Part shown: piece by piece, positions 41,883-53,475 of the stretch | How positions within the stretch are numbered: position 1 is the first letter of the stretch | How the letters are laid out: every line of letters starts with the position of its first letter | Origin: Helichrysum umbraculigerum | Lineage: Eukaryota; Streptophyta; Magnoliopsida; Asterales; Asteraceae | Assembly (NCBI GenBank): GCA_949592205.1 | Contig: CATIUR010000003.1 | Location: 19,244,501-19,308,500 of the forward strand | DNA length: 64,000 bases | Direction of reading: 5' to 3' | Translations under genes and position numbers: made by a program | The notes under the pieces: model-generated | Told to the model about the DNA's origin: nothing | What the model saw: the letters and a program-made list of their open reading frames with translations, nothing else | The model's database searches: none

Positions 41883-43242
41883 AACCTATTGCAGTCATAT
41901 TATTTAGCATCTGTGCAGCCTTTTGTGATAAGGTTACCACACTCATGTCTTCCAGTACAACATCAACATCAGGACCTTCTTGTTTCTTGGACTCAACAGC
42001 CATCCTTAACATTCTCTCATCATGCTCCTCCTGAGCTCTCCTGGCCTCATCTAAATCAATTGGAGGCTCTACAACCTTCTTAACCTTTCTTTCCTCTTTC
42101 AATTTTCCCTTACCTTTGTCCTTAGAATCAATCTTTGGAAGATCAGACTTAGGTTTGGGTAGTTGTGTAGGTTCTCTTATTGTAACAGGCAGTTCTAGAG
42201 CCCTGGTAGTGGTAGTTGCTGTAGCAGTGGTGTAAATTGGGGTAACAGTAGTTGTGACAGTGGTTGTTGTGACAGTTGTTGTGGGAATATTTGAAGTGTT
42301 AATAGGGGTTGGTGTAACAGTGGTTGACTCTGTGATAACAGGGGTAGGTATTATAATGACAGGGGTTGCTACTGAAGTACCAACAGTGGTAGATACCTCA
42401 GCAGTGGTAGAAACCAAACTACTAGCAAAAGTAGAAACACTACTGGTAGTGGTCATAGATTGAGTTTTAACAGGGGTTAATACCTTAGCAGAGGTAGACT
42501 TCCTTTTAGGAATGGACTTCTTCCTGTTGTATATCAACCTCTTTTTCTCCTCTTTTTCTTCAGGCTTAGATTCTACAAACTCCCCCTCAACCTCTACATC
42601 ACCACTTTCCATCTCCTCTGTTTCAACAGATTTATTAACCTCATCATCATTTTGTTCATACACCATCCTATCACTAAAACTCACTCTTTTACCTATATCA
42701 AGATTTTCTCCCATAACATCCCAGAAATACAAATTAGCCACAGCCTTAAAAGGTAATCCTTTGTTTAATGGAAAAACATTTATAGCTGGACCACTTTGTG
42801 CATTATCCTCTGCAACATTCACATTATCACTGTCTGAACCACTTGTTTGAACATTTTCACCCACATATACCACCATTCTTCTATCATGCTCAGCATCCAC
42901 CATCTGATCATCCATACCTTCATTAATCACATAATCTGAAACATTCAATTCATCTTCAATACCTCCATCACTCTTGTCATTAAACTCAGATGTATCCATG
43001 AAGTTAATACCACCTGCACCTCCATCCTTATCATCATTATTCCCATCAGAACCATCATGATCATCTCCCTTATCTTCAGGTTGATCATCTCCCTTATCTT
43101 CAGGCACATTTCCTTTCTTTTGATCTTTATCTTTTCTCTCCCCCTTGCCTGAAGATGCCTGTAATTCTGCAGCAGGCTTAAGGATCTTTAAAACAGCATC
43201 CTCCACCACAGCCAATCGTGTTTTTAAATCACTGATTACCTC
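41881..43242 (-). pseudogene. Element D post-pol frame, middle acidic and Thr-rich part
   Basis: The 444-codon open part starts at 43215, in the same frame as the upstream piece and separated from it by a nonsense codon at 43243-43245. It begins with a Lys/Asp-rich tract, then a long acidic region (GDDQPEDKGDDHDGSDGNND), a basic patch (RKKSIPKRKS), a Thr/Val-rich low-complexity tract (about residues 245-345) and a Glu/Lys-rich end. It stops at 41881-41883. The Thr-rich tract is encoded by repeated CAGTGGT/CAGGGGT words on the plus strand. Confidence 0.65.
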
Positions 43243-43914
43243 CTACTGCTTCTTTATCAATTCATCCTGGGTAGCCAACTTAACTTGTTGCTCCCTTCTC
43301 AAATCTCTTTCCCTCTCAAATTTGGTCCAAATCAAATTGACATCATGTACCAGATCATCAATCGTCAATTCCCTAGTTACATTACTAGTCTCATCAACAT
43401 TGGAGTGTGACCTCCTAGATGAATCATTGACCACATCTGCCACTGCAGATGCCCCTATTTTATTGGTACTGGGACCTACATTTGATTCATCACCCATAGG
43501 TTCATCACCCATTGGTTCATCAAGTGTAGTTGCCTCTGGTTGGGTCTTACTGATGTTACCACTGTCCTGCCCTGCCAGTGGGCTAGAGACAGTAGTGGCA
43601 GCCCTTCCAGAATGAACATTTTCATCAAGTATGTTCACCTGTTGTGATTGATCATTTGGCTGAGACTGTGAAGAAACAGGAATCTCCATAGTCTGTTTAG
43701 TTTTCTTGGATTTCTTGACTTTTTGTTGGGTAGGCTGTTGGTTCCCTTGTTTTCTTTTTATGCCACCTCCTGATGTGTGTTCAGAACCAACTTGTGTTGT
43801 TGGCCTGTCATCATTTGGTCCAGGTAGTGTTGGTAATACATCACTAGTGGCAGAAGGAGCAACTAACATTGTAGAAAACAATGCAGTTTCCTTCTTAGAA
43901 AAAGTATTCTGATA
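43243..43914 (-). pseudogene. Element D post-pol frame, Ser/Gln-rich linker part
   Basis: The piece from 43881 to 43243 (212 codons) is in the same frame as the pieces on both sides, so the three belong to one ancestral frame cut by stops. It is low in hydrophobics, with a basic KRKQGNQQPTQQKVKKSKKT patch that could act as a nuclear localisation signal, repeated DEPMGDEPMGDE, and a C-terminal helix (DDLVHDVNLIWTKFERERDL). Confidence 0.6.
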
Positions 43915-44691
43915 CTAGTTCATGGCTCTAATAGTCTTCAAGGATAGAGTAGAACTCACTATTACACTAGTCTCTGCTGGCAAATTTGGCAATTGCTTAT
44001 TCAACAAAAGCTGAACAAATCTAGGGTACATAATAAATGTATCACCCTTTACATTCCTGATCATATTATCTAAGATAAACCTAGCCATACTAAATTTAAG
44101 ACCCTGTGCCAAGCAGATTATAGGAGATGCAATAGTAGAACTAAATTCATTAAAACTAGTCCTCTTTTGAGACAAACATACCAGAAAAGTATGAATGTAG
44201 AACTTCCACTGAGGACAGAACCATGACTTCAAGAAAGTGTATTCAGACCTTGCTTTTCCAGTACCTTCATACCCCATATCCTTTATACCTTGAAACAAAT
44301 CATCTCTTGATAATTCCAGAACTCCTCCTTCATCATCAAACTGCAGAAGTTCTATAAGTACAATCTCGGTCACCATTACTTTATTGCCTTTGACAGTGGA
44401 ATGAATGTGAGTAATTCCATTAACATTCCCTTCCTTTGCGTTCTTCCAGAATTCTTGAATATGAGATCTTATCAATCTTGGGGCGACAGTAAGGGCATAT
44501 GTAACTGGACAGTTACTCAAGAAATCGATAATTTGGTGAAAATACTCATCTGCGACTTCTTTATTCAAGAAAGCCCTCATGTTGTGTTCAGAATGAACAC
44601 TCAGAGTAGAATTATCAGAATCAGAATCAGATGATGATGCCATTGATGAAATTGATGAAAGAAAGAAGAGCGGTTTACAATAAACAAACAC
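43915..44691 (-). pseudogene. Element D post-pol frame, N-terminal globular part
   Basis: The piece is 258 codons. The likely true start is the second ATG (44643, MASSSDSDSDN); the preceding 16 residues read like leader sequence. Residues 40-250 look like a folded, mostly helical domain (VADEYFHQIIDFLSNCPVTY, then RSHIQEFWKNAKEG, then MVTEIVLIELLQFDDEGG, then FIMYPRFVQLLLNKQLP). I recall similar sequences as stand-alone predictions in composite genomes but cannot name the family. It ends at a TAG (43915-43917); the frame continues directly beyond it. The function is not known. Confidence 0.7.
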
Positions 44692-44759
44692 AAACGAGAG
44701 CGATTATTGAAGGGTTTTGAGAGAATTTTGAAAGCGTAATTGAAAAAGTGAAGTGTTTG

Positions 44760-45291
44760 GGTACTTATGTGATGACAGTGCCAAGCCCTAGAAAATAGAA
44801 CTAACAGTGGCACTGCTGGTTATACCCAGCAGGGGCACAACTTACAAATAAGCCCAACAGGGGTACCTCACTTGGTCAATTATAGTCAACCCTTTTTAAC
44901 CATCTAACAAAGCTAACAGCGGCTGATAGTCTAGCAGGGGCATCCGACCAAGGAAACTCCAGCTTAGAACTAACAGGGGCATACACTTAGCTTTATTAGA
45001 AAAAGAACCTTTTTTTTTTTAATCAAAATAAGAAGCAACAAAGAAAACATTAGACTCTAGTGCAAGTGATGTCTCCTGACAGTGGCTGAATCCTGCAATA
45101 CTAAACTAAAAACAACCAGCAGGGGTTAATCTACACAACTATACAGCAGGGGTTGAAATTACATTGACAGTGGCATAAGTAAACTAACAGTGGCACCAAC
45201 TGTTATCATGATGAAGCTATCAGCGGCAACACTTGACCCTGTCACTCACAATATACTTCACCCCTGTTAGTATCAAATCCTGACCAAAACA
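44760..45291 (-). other. Element D spacer between pol and the post-pol frame, dense in CAGNGGY words
   Basis: This is a noncoding stretch of about 530 bp. By eye it contains thirteen copies of CAGTGGY, CAGGGGY or CAGCGGY or close variants, for example near 44803, 44827, 44857, 44916, 44934, 44971, 45078, 45118, 45144, 45167, 45184 and 45220, all in one orientation. A promoter or leader for the post-pol gene is conceivable but not shown. Confidence 0.75.
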
Positions 45292-47703
45292 CTAAGTGAG
45301 ATTGATCATACCAATATTAGTTATCAAAAATGTAAATCTTCCTACATCAAATGCTTTTGTAAAAAGATCTGCAAGTTGATTATCAGTATGAATTTTAAAA
45401 ATATGAATCAATCTTTTATCATAACAATCTCTTATAAAATGATATCTGATCTCAATGTGTTTGGTTTTTGAATGCTTAACAGGATTTTGAATGATACTAA
45501 TAGCAGAAGTATTATCAATATAAATAGGAGTGTTCATGAAAGTCAAACCATAATCCAGCATTTGATTCTGAATCCAAAGAACCTGTGCACAGCAACTTGA
45601 TGCTGCAACATATTCTGCTTCTGTTGTAGATGTGGAAACTGTGGTCTGCTTCTTGCATTGCCATGACACTAGCCTATTTCCAAGAAATTGACATCCTCCA
45701 CTAGTTGATTTTCTATCCATGTTTTCACCACCATAGTCACTATCTGTGAAAGCCTTTAGCTCAAAAGCTGATCCTTGAGCATACCAAAGTCCCAAATATG
45801 GTTGACCTTTCAAGTATCTAAAGATCCTTTTCACAGCATACATGTGTGACTGCTTTGGATTGGTTTGGTACCTAGCACAAAGACACACTGCAAACATAAT
45901 ATCAGGTCTAGATGAAGTTAAATACATCAAAGAACCAATCATTGACCGGTACAAGTGCACATCTACTTCCTCCCCCTCAGGATCATAATTAAGATGTTTG
46001 TGTGCCTCCATGGGAGTGCTAGCTATCTTGACATCTTTATAACCAAATTTATTCAAAATATCCTTCACATACTTCCATTGGTTAATAAAGATTCCATCCG
46101 TCTTCTGTTTAACCTGCAATCCTAAAAAGAAAGTGAGTTCACCCATTGAACTCATCTTGAATTTCATATGCATTAAGTCCTCAAACTCTTTGCACAATGA
46201 ATCCCTAGTTGACCCAAAAATAATATCATCAACATAAACCTGTACCAACAATATATCTCTCTGAACCCTCTTGGTAAACAAAGTCTTGTCAATAGTACCT
46301 CTCTTGAATCCATTCTTGAGAAGATACTCAGATAGAGTATCATACCAAGCTCTTGGTGCTTGATGTAAACCATACAAAGCTTTCTTCAATCTGCACACTC
46401 TATCTGGATATGTTGGATCTTCAAACCCTGGTGGTTGGCATACATACACCTCATCATCAATTAGACCATGAAGAAAAGCACTCTTCACATCCATTTGATA
46501 AACATTGAAACCCTCATAAGATGCATAAGCTAAAAACAATCTAATAGCTTCTATCCTAGCAACAGGGGCAAAAACATCATCATAGTCAATTCCTTCTTCC
46601 TGTGTATACCCCTGTGCTACCAACCTGGCTTTATTCTTGATGACAATCCCTCTCTCATCTCTCTTGTTCTTAAAAATCCACTTGGTGCCTATAGCCCTCT
46701 TTCCTTTTGGTAAATCAACCAAATCCCATACATCCTGCAGCTTAAATTGCAGCAATTCTTCTTGCATAGCTTCAATCCAGCTGGGATCCTTGAGAGCTTC
46801 CACTGCTTTCTTTGGTTCCATCTGAGAAAGAAAACAAACATATAATGAAGTATGTAAATCTTCTTCTCTTACCTTTGACTGCTGTCTGGTCAGAACAGCT
46901 GAACCAATATCATCAATGACCAAATCCAAGGAATGATCTTTATGAACCAGATACTTAGATGTGGATGTATCAAGTAATTCTCTTTCCAAATTAGGACCCA
47001 AAAGATTATCCATCTCTGATTCTGAAAAAGAATCTCTTTCCTCTCTTTCTTTTGAAGGCTTTGGAGTTGTTTCAGAATCTGACAAAGAAGTCCTTTCCAA
47101 AACTTGAAATGGAGGACTTTGTTCATAGTTCTTTGGTGATCTCTGCTCTTCATCAGATAGTCCAGTTATCTCTAACTCACTTTCTGAATCTTCATCTGAA
47201 CCCCTTAAAGTAGATATTTGAGGATCTGCAGGAATTGAACCATGTGTACCCTTATCTGAATCATCCTTAGCAGATGACCCATTTGTTTCAGAAGTTGATC
47301 CTTCAGTTTCTGTTTGATCCTGTTGAAAAACTGCTGGTGGATCTGGAGACCAAATTGGAAATAATACATACTTCAAGTCATTCTTTTTAGGCTGACTTGA
47401 GCTTCCATCTCCATCTGCATTATCACCAGCACTTGTACCTGCACTAGTAGACAAATCTGGATATCTAAAAGCATGGGTTAGTGCATCAATATCAAACAAT
47501 ACTTCTGGACCTTTTCCTTCTACATTTGGTGTATTTTCATTAAAGGTCACATCCATGGTCTCCTCTATGATCCTGGTCCTTTTATTAAATACTCTATAAG
47601 CCTTGCTTTGAATAGAGTATCCAATAAAGACAACCTCATCTACCTTACTTTGAAACTTACCAAGGTGATCCCTGGTATTTAAGACAGTGACAAGGACATC
47701 CAA
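45292..47703 (-). pseudogene. pol: Element D pol, reverse transcriptase and RNase H part
   Basis: The frame is about 800 codons. It begins in the integrase C-terminal region (GKFQSKVDEVVFIGYSIQSKAY), then an acidic Ser-rich linker, then reverse transcriptase (WDLVDLPKGKRAIGTKWIFK, YQMDVKSAFLHGLIDDEVYV, catalytic VQVYVDDIIFGST), then RNase H (ELKAFTDSDYGG, STTEAEYVAASSC, HIEIRYHFIRDC, QLADLFTKAFD), ending at 45292. It is offset by one nucleotide from the integrase frame upstream: around 47690 an extra T in CCTTGTC breaks the join, so Pol as a whole is a pseudogene although this part is open. Confidence 0.92.
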
Positions 47704-48829
47704 ATGGTTTTAAAAAGCTAACCAAAGGTTTTCTCTTAAAGAATAACTCATAGGGTGTCTTGTTATGAGGTTTGATTATCAAAATCCTATTCAAAACATA
47801 ACAAGCAGTGCTGACTGCCTCTGCCCAAAAGGACATTGGAAGTATAGCATCTGCCAGCATGCTTCTAGCAGCCTCAATTAGTGTCATATTCCTCCTTTCA
47901 GCTACTCCATTTTGTTGTGGAGTCCTAGGTGCACTAAACTGTCTTTCTATACCTTTCTCCTCACAGAACTTATTCATCTCATGATTCTTAAATTCTGTCC
48001 CATTATCACACCTGATGATCTTAACCTTTTGATTAGTTAAATTCTCAATCCTAGTTATGAAGGATCTAAGTATTTCACCTGTCTCATCCTTGGTCCTAAG
48101 AAAGAATACCCAACTCATCCTAGAATAGTTATCAGTTATCACCAAACAGTAAGATTTCTTCCCTTGACTAGCTACATTGGTAGGGCCAAATAAATCCATA
48201 TGTAACAGGTGTAAGGGAGTGGTATTGGTATTCACAAGCTTGGTCTTATAAGAGGTCTTGTGTTGCTTGCCTTTGAGGCAAGCTACACAATGGTCACTAC
48301 ATTCAAATAACTTTTCAGGTAAGCCTCTCACTAGCCTATTCCTTACAAGTTTATTCATGGTCTTGTAATTCAAGTGACACATCCTCCTATGCCATAATGC
48401 AGATTTAGAAACAGTAGCTTTAGAAATGAGACAGTTAACATTTAGAGTTTCCATCTTGTTTAAATCACTACAGTATACATTATCCTTTCTTGGAACTCTC
48501 ATTAAAATTTTATCTTCAGGTATTTTGAGTTTTTCAGAGAGTATAAGGCATTCTGTGTTAGTGAAATAAACAGGATTTTGCTTATCTGTGATTTGACTCA
48601 CACTAAGCAAGTTGTATCTCAATTGTTCAACATAATACACATCATTGAAAGTGAGCTTACTGCTTTTTACCTTACCTTTTCCAGTGATCTTCCCTCCTTT
48701 AGAATTACTGCCAAATGCTACATCTCCTCCATTAAATGCTTTGAAGTCCTGCAGTTTCTCCCTATCTCCAGTCATGTGCCTTGAGCAGCCTGAATCGATG
48801 TGCCATAAGCTCTTTGGCTTGTCCTGCAC
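47657..48829 (-). pseudogene. pol: Element D pol, protease and integrase part
   Basis: The frame is 390 codons. Aspartic protease motif WHIDSGCSRHMTG is near residues 9-21, followed by the pre-integrase HHCC region (ALWHRRMCHLNYKTMN ... HCVACLKGKQH) and the integrase core (HMDLFGPTN, RCDNGTEFKN, PQQNGVAERRN: the three catalytic acidic residues are present). The frame goes wrong after LKPFGCP because of a one-base insertion near 47690. It lies in the same frame as gag, from which it is separated by the TAA at 48848-48850; the distance from that stop is six codons. Confidence 0.9.
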
Positions 48830-48847
48830 ATATAAAAAGATAAATAC

Positions 48848-51472
48848 TTAGTTTCTCTTGGGAACCCAAACCAATCTGGCTTTGGGTTTCCCTTGAGCAT
48901 TTTTGACATCAACCCTCTTAAAGGTGATTGATCTCAATGCTCCATTGATTTTGGACACTTTTGATGTAGATGCATTCTTATGGCTCCAAAAACAATCTAT
49001 TTTAGACCTGACAGGGGTTAATGGTCTGACAGTGGTCACCTTCAAATTCGTATTTATTACCCTGGCAGTGGTCGCTTTACTTGGTATAAACATTCTTTTG
49101 AAATGCTTAATACCAGCAGAGGTACCATGCCTGACAGTGGTCAAACCCTCCCCTGTTCTTGTCTTGCCTCTGTTAGCCTCTGACAGTGGCACTGCTGCAG
49201 CATTAACAGGGGCTGCAGCCTTGCCTCTGTTAGGCTTATTTCTCAACATTTGTCCTGTACCACTGTTCCTATTATTTTTAGGATTGTAGTAACAGTCCTG
49301 TTGAAGATGATTATACCTACCACAAATAAAGCACGATTTTCTTTTCACACATTCAAACCCATCACCCAGCCTTTGTGAAACTAATTGGTTCCAATTCCTT
49401 TGATTCCCTCTAGGTGTAAGTTTGGTTATTTTATTTGCAGAATTTTCAACATGTTTGCAAGAACACTTAACACATTCTGCCTTTACATTGGACTCATGAT
49501 AAACCTTTTTATTCACATACCCTAGACTAGTTCTAGATTTGTTAGTCCTATTCACTTGTTCAAGCTGAACCTTAGCTTTCTCCATAAACAACTTCTTGCC
49601 TTCTTCTAGTTTATCACTCTTAAGTTCTGAAACTAGACCAGTAATAGACTTAACACAACCATCCACAGAGTTACCACTATATGAGCTATCACTATCACTC
49701 CCATCTTCCTCAGTCCAATTAGATATTTCCACTTTATCAAAATTTACATTATATTCACAATTAACTATTGGATCTACCTTTTTACCCTCCTCAGACACAC
49801 CTACCTTAAGTTTTTCTAAGTCAAAATCACTTTTAGGTGGGAAGTAAGTATGATTATAAGGTGGGGGTACAGCATTAAGGTTGTAACCTAATCCAGTTTT
49901 TAATTTATCATGAATTTGAGACTTGATTAAGTTTTGAACACCTTTTGAAGCATTTTCCAATTCATCAACTTTCAACTTTATTGACTCTTTATCAGAAATT
50001 GCCTCAGCCAACTTTGCATTTAGCATATCAACTTTTGTTTGTAAAGCTTTCTTTTCCCAATTCAGATATTTAATATCTAAGTGAAATTGTGATTCATTCT
50101 TTTCAAAAGCTTTTATCTGTTTTTCTAAGTTTTCAATTGCTAAAGTTGCATGTTGACTCTTTTCCTCACAAGCTTTCAATTCATTACACACAACCATATT
50201 ATGATCCCTATAAAATTTAACCATTTTCTTGCATGTAGGAGAACATAATTTAGATTGTACCTCATATGGAATGTCTGAAGGCTCTGGTTCTTCTGTGACA
50301 GCCATTAAAGCTTGATTCTTGACTACAAGCTCTTCGTGGTCACTCCAGTCAAATCCTCCCATTCCATCTTGTGCAACTAATGAATCTGAAATGGTGTTCT
50401 GTACAGGTACCAATCTTCTTTGAGGACCAGAACTGTATTTCACAATGCCATTAGCAGTATTCTGAGATTCTCCAGCCTGTGTGCTCTTGCACTCTCTAGC
50501 AAAGTGTCCCATCTTGTGACAGTTGAAACACTCCACCTTGCTCTTGTCAAAACCAGCTACACCATCTCTTTTGTAAGCAAAGTTTATGTTCCCTGACCTC
50601 TGCATATACCTTTTTGCCCTTATAGTAATCATAGCCATCTGCCATCTCAAATCCATCTCTTCAAGGTCCTCTTCATTAACCTGCTCCAAATCCTCTGTAG
50701 TTAAGGATGAATTCACATGACTTGCAAAGAATGCTTCTAACACATTATCATTAGCACCAGATGTGCTACAACTACCAGATTCACCAACAGACACAAAAGC
50801 AGCATTGTTAGAGCTACCATTGGACTGTTTTAGAGCTACGACCTCATGCTCAAAGTTCCTCAGATCATTGTATATGTCTTCAATCTCCTTCTCTTCAAGA
50901 TTGGCACTCTGTTTAAGTCCCACAGTGTACATATTCCAATATGTACCTAGTGATCTCAGAAACTTCCTATTCAAATCATCCTTATCAATCTTGACATTGT
51001 GATTTTCAAGATCACCCACAAGTTTTTGAAATCTGTCAAACGTCTGAGTCAACGTTTCAGACTTTACACCTGCAAAGTTCTCAAATTGCTGTTTGAGAAG
51101 AGATCTCTTATTCTTCTTGGTGTTGTCATTACCACCAAATCTCTTAACAATTGCTTCCATGAGAACCTTAGCATCTTCACAGTTTTCAAATTTCCTTTGA
51201 TACTCATTAGGAATAGACAAAAGTAGAGTACTTAATGCCTTCCACTCTGTTGCTCTTTCTTTCCTCTCTGCATCAGTTTTTGGTGGTGGTCTTTCCAGAG
51301 TTTCACCATCCGGACCCTTGAGATAGTTTGGTCCATTAGTAACCACCTCCCACATCATATAATCCGTGAGCAACATGTATTGCCTAATCCTAGTCTGCCA
51401 TAGCTCAAACTCATCAGGTTTGAGCATGGGAATCTTTGTAGCTTATATACCTTCCATTGTTTCAGTAGACAT
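48848..51472 (-). pseudogene. gag: Element D Gag, large Sirevirus-type (nonsense at codon 10)
   Basis: The probable original start is the ATG at 51472 (MSTETMEGI), but codon 10 is TAA (51443-51445); the open part runs from 51427 for 859 codons. In order it has: the copia capsid core (FELWQTRIRQYMLLTDYMMW, SLLKQQFENFAG, NRKFLRSLGTYWNMY); a zinc knuckle CFNCHKMGHFAREC; a long helical, probably coiled-coil region (QIKAFEKNESQFHLDIKYLN, LNAKLAEAISDKES); a second knuckle CFICGRYNHLQQDC; and a basic tail ending WVPKRN. The TAA after it separates it in frame from Pol; in Sireviruses a suppressible stop at this point is known, but whether this TAA context is read through is inference. Confidence 0.9.
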
Positions 51473-51535
51473 CTTGTTATTTGATAAAAAAGCTGCGAAC
51501 TTCAATTGCCTTCTTCAAGATCAAAGCAATACCTT

Positions 51536-51547
51536 GCTCTGATACCA
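51536..51547 (-). other. Primer binding site of element D
   Basis: GCTCTGATACCA on the plus strand is TGGTATCAGAGC on the coding strand, two bases from the 5' LTR. It primes from initiator tRNA-Met. Confidence 0.93.
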
Positions 51548-51549
51548 CT

Positions 51550-52061
51550 TGATAAATCACAGTTAGAGATCTTAGTAAGTATTCCTTTGATGAATTGTTA
51601 ACAAGCTTGCGGAATAGTTTATTAACAACTTGAAGAACTTGTAAACACAGAATATCTAATCAAAAGCTTCAATATTATTATCAATAATACGAACACACAA
51701 TTGTGTTAGGGTTTACAACCTTGAAGCTAATAACTAGAATGACTCGTATATCTCTAGGGTTTCACAGGATCTCTATTTATAACACATAGAGTCCTTTACA
51801 GAATCAAACATATTAGGAATCCTCATCTACTCCTAATATAACTCTAACCTACTTTATCTAACCAACAATGGTTATCTGTATAACTAACAGTGGTTGAGTA
51901 AATACAAAATACAAACTCATGTCAACAGTGACACTGTTAGACTAATTCTAACTGACAGTGGCACTGTCAATATAAAACTAAACTAGCAGTGGTAGACTTC
52001 TTCTAGCAGTGGCACAAGACTTGTGATCTGAGCAGATCTGACAGTGGCTCAGAACTCAACA
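51550..52061 (-). repeat. Element D 5' LTR
   Basis: The LTR is 512 bp. It contains two odd palindromes, AACAGTGACACTGTT (51924-51938) and TGACAGTGGCACTGTCA (51953-51969), and further CAGTGGY words. The first palindrome has one change in the 3' LTR. Confidence 0.95.
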
Positions 52062-53475
52062 ACCTCTATTCTTAGAGAGGTGTTGACTTATATCAATTGG
52101 AGTTCTAGCTACACTAGAATCACCTGAATTGAATTTCTCAAGAATCTTATCCACATAATGAGTTTGGTGTAACATAAGACCATCTTTGGTCCTTGTGATC
52201 TTGATACTAAGAATCACATCCGCCAAACCCATATCTTTCATGTCAAACCTTTCTTTCAACATATCCTTTGTTGATCTTATCATCTTATCATCACTACCTA
52301 TGATTAGCATGTCATCTACGTAGAGACATAAGATGACGTATCCATTAGTTGTGTCTTTCATGTAAACACACTTATCACATTCATTGATCTTAAAACCATT
52401 ATCTATCATGACATGATCAAACTTTTGATGCCATTGCTTTGGAGCTTGCTTTAAACCGTACAATGATTTAACAAGCTTGCAAACTTTCTTCTCTTGTCCT
52501 TTGGCAACAAAACCCTCGGGTTGTTCCATGTAAATCTCCTCCTCTAAATCTCCGTTTAGAAAGGCCGTTTTTACATCCATTTGGTGAACTTCCAAGTTCC
52601 TAATGGCGGCTATAGCAAGTACCATTCTTATGGAAGTTATCCGAGTCACTGGTGAATAAGTATCAAAATAATCTAGACCCTCTCGTTGTCTATAACCCTT
52701 TATCACCAATCTTGCTTTGTATTTATCAATTGAGCCATCCGTATTCAACTTTTTCTTAAAGATCCATCGGTAACCTAATGGTTTGCATCCAGGAGGAAGA
52801 TCCACTAGCTCCCATGTATGGTTTTGTAAAATAGAATCTATTTCACTTTTGATGGCTTCTTTCCATTGGGGTCCTTCAGAAGAAGTAACTGCTTCTCGAT
52901 AGGTGTTGGGTTCACTTTCTATCATGAAAGAGACAAAATCAGGACCAAACGATTTCTCAACCCTTGCCCTTTTACTTCTTCTTGGTTCAACATCCCCTTC
53001 TTCGGATTGTTCTTGTCTAACTTGACTATTTAGTCTTTCATCATGATTAACCTCGTTAGGTTGTTCATCATGATTAACCACACTAGGTTGTTCATCATGA
53101 TTAACCATATTAGGTTGTTCATATGAAGTTAGACAAGGAAACACGTTTTCAAAGAACGAAGCATTCCTTGATTCCATAATCGTATTCTTGTGTATATCGG
53201 GAATCTTAGATTCATGCACAAGAAATCGATAGGCACTACTATGGTGAGCATATCCAATGAATATGCAATCCACAGTTTTCAGTCCAATCTTTACCGTTTT
53301 AGGTGGTGGAACAACCACCTTGGCTAAGCACCCCCACACTTTTAAGTATTTGTAGGAAGGTTTCCTTCCCGTCCATAATTCATATGGGGTTTCATCTTTC
53401 TTTTTCTGAGGTATCTTATTTAAAAGATAATTAGCCGAGAGTATAGCTTCTCCCCACATGTTCTGACCTAAGAAC
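52062..53475 (-). pseudogene. pol: Element C pol, reverse transcriptase part
   Basis: The open part from 53459 reads from the integrase C-terminal region (MWGEAILSANYLLNKIPQKK, VDCIFIGYAHHSSAYRFL) through an acidic linker containing three copies of a NHDEQP-type unit (about residues 120-140) into reverse transcriptase (WELVDLPPGCKPLGYRWIFK, HQMDVKTAFLNGDLEEEIYM, catalytic CLYVDDMLIIGS). It ends where element D is inserted; the remainder is 39486-40178. A frameshift at about 53465-53475 separates it from the integrase frame upstream. Confidence 0.92.

Larger units (their letters stand above)
40184..52061 (-). mobile_element. Element D: Sirevirus-like Ty1/copia element, minus strand
   Basis: It has two 512-bp LTRs (40184-40695 and 51550-52061), target duplication ACCTC (40179-40183 and 52062-52066), primer site complement GCTCTGATACCA at 51536-51547 and polypurine complement ATCTCCCCCT at 40696-40705. 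The LTRs differ at only three or four places. A large Gag, a stop codon between Gag and Pol, an extra frame after pol and palindromes in the LTR all point to the Sirevirus (SIRE/Maximus) lineage. It is recent but damaged. Confidence 0.93.

Noticed and set aside
42254..42463. Val/Thr-rich frame on the plus strand opposite the D post-pol gene
   Set aside because: It mirrors the low-complexity Thr-rich coding tract on the minus strand.
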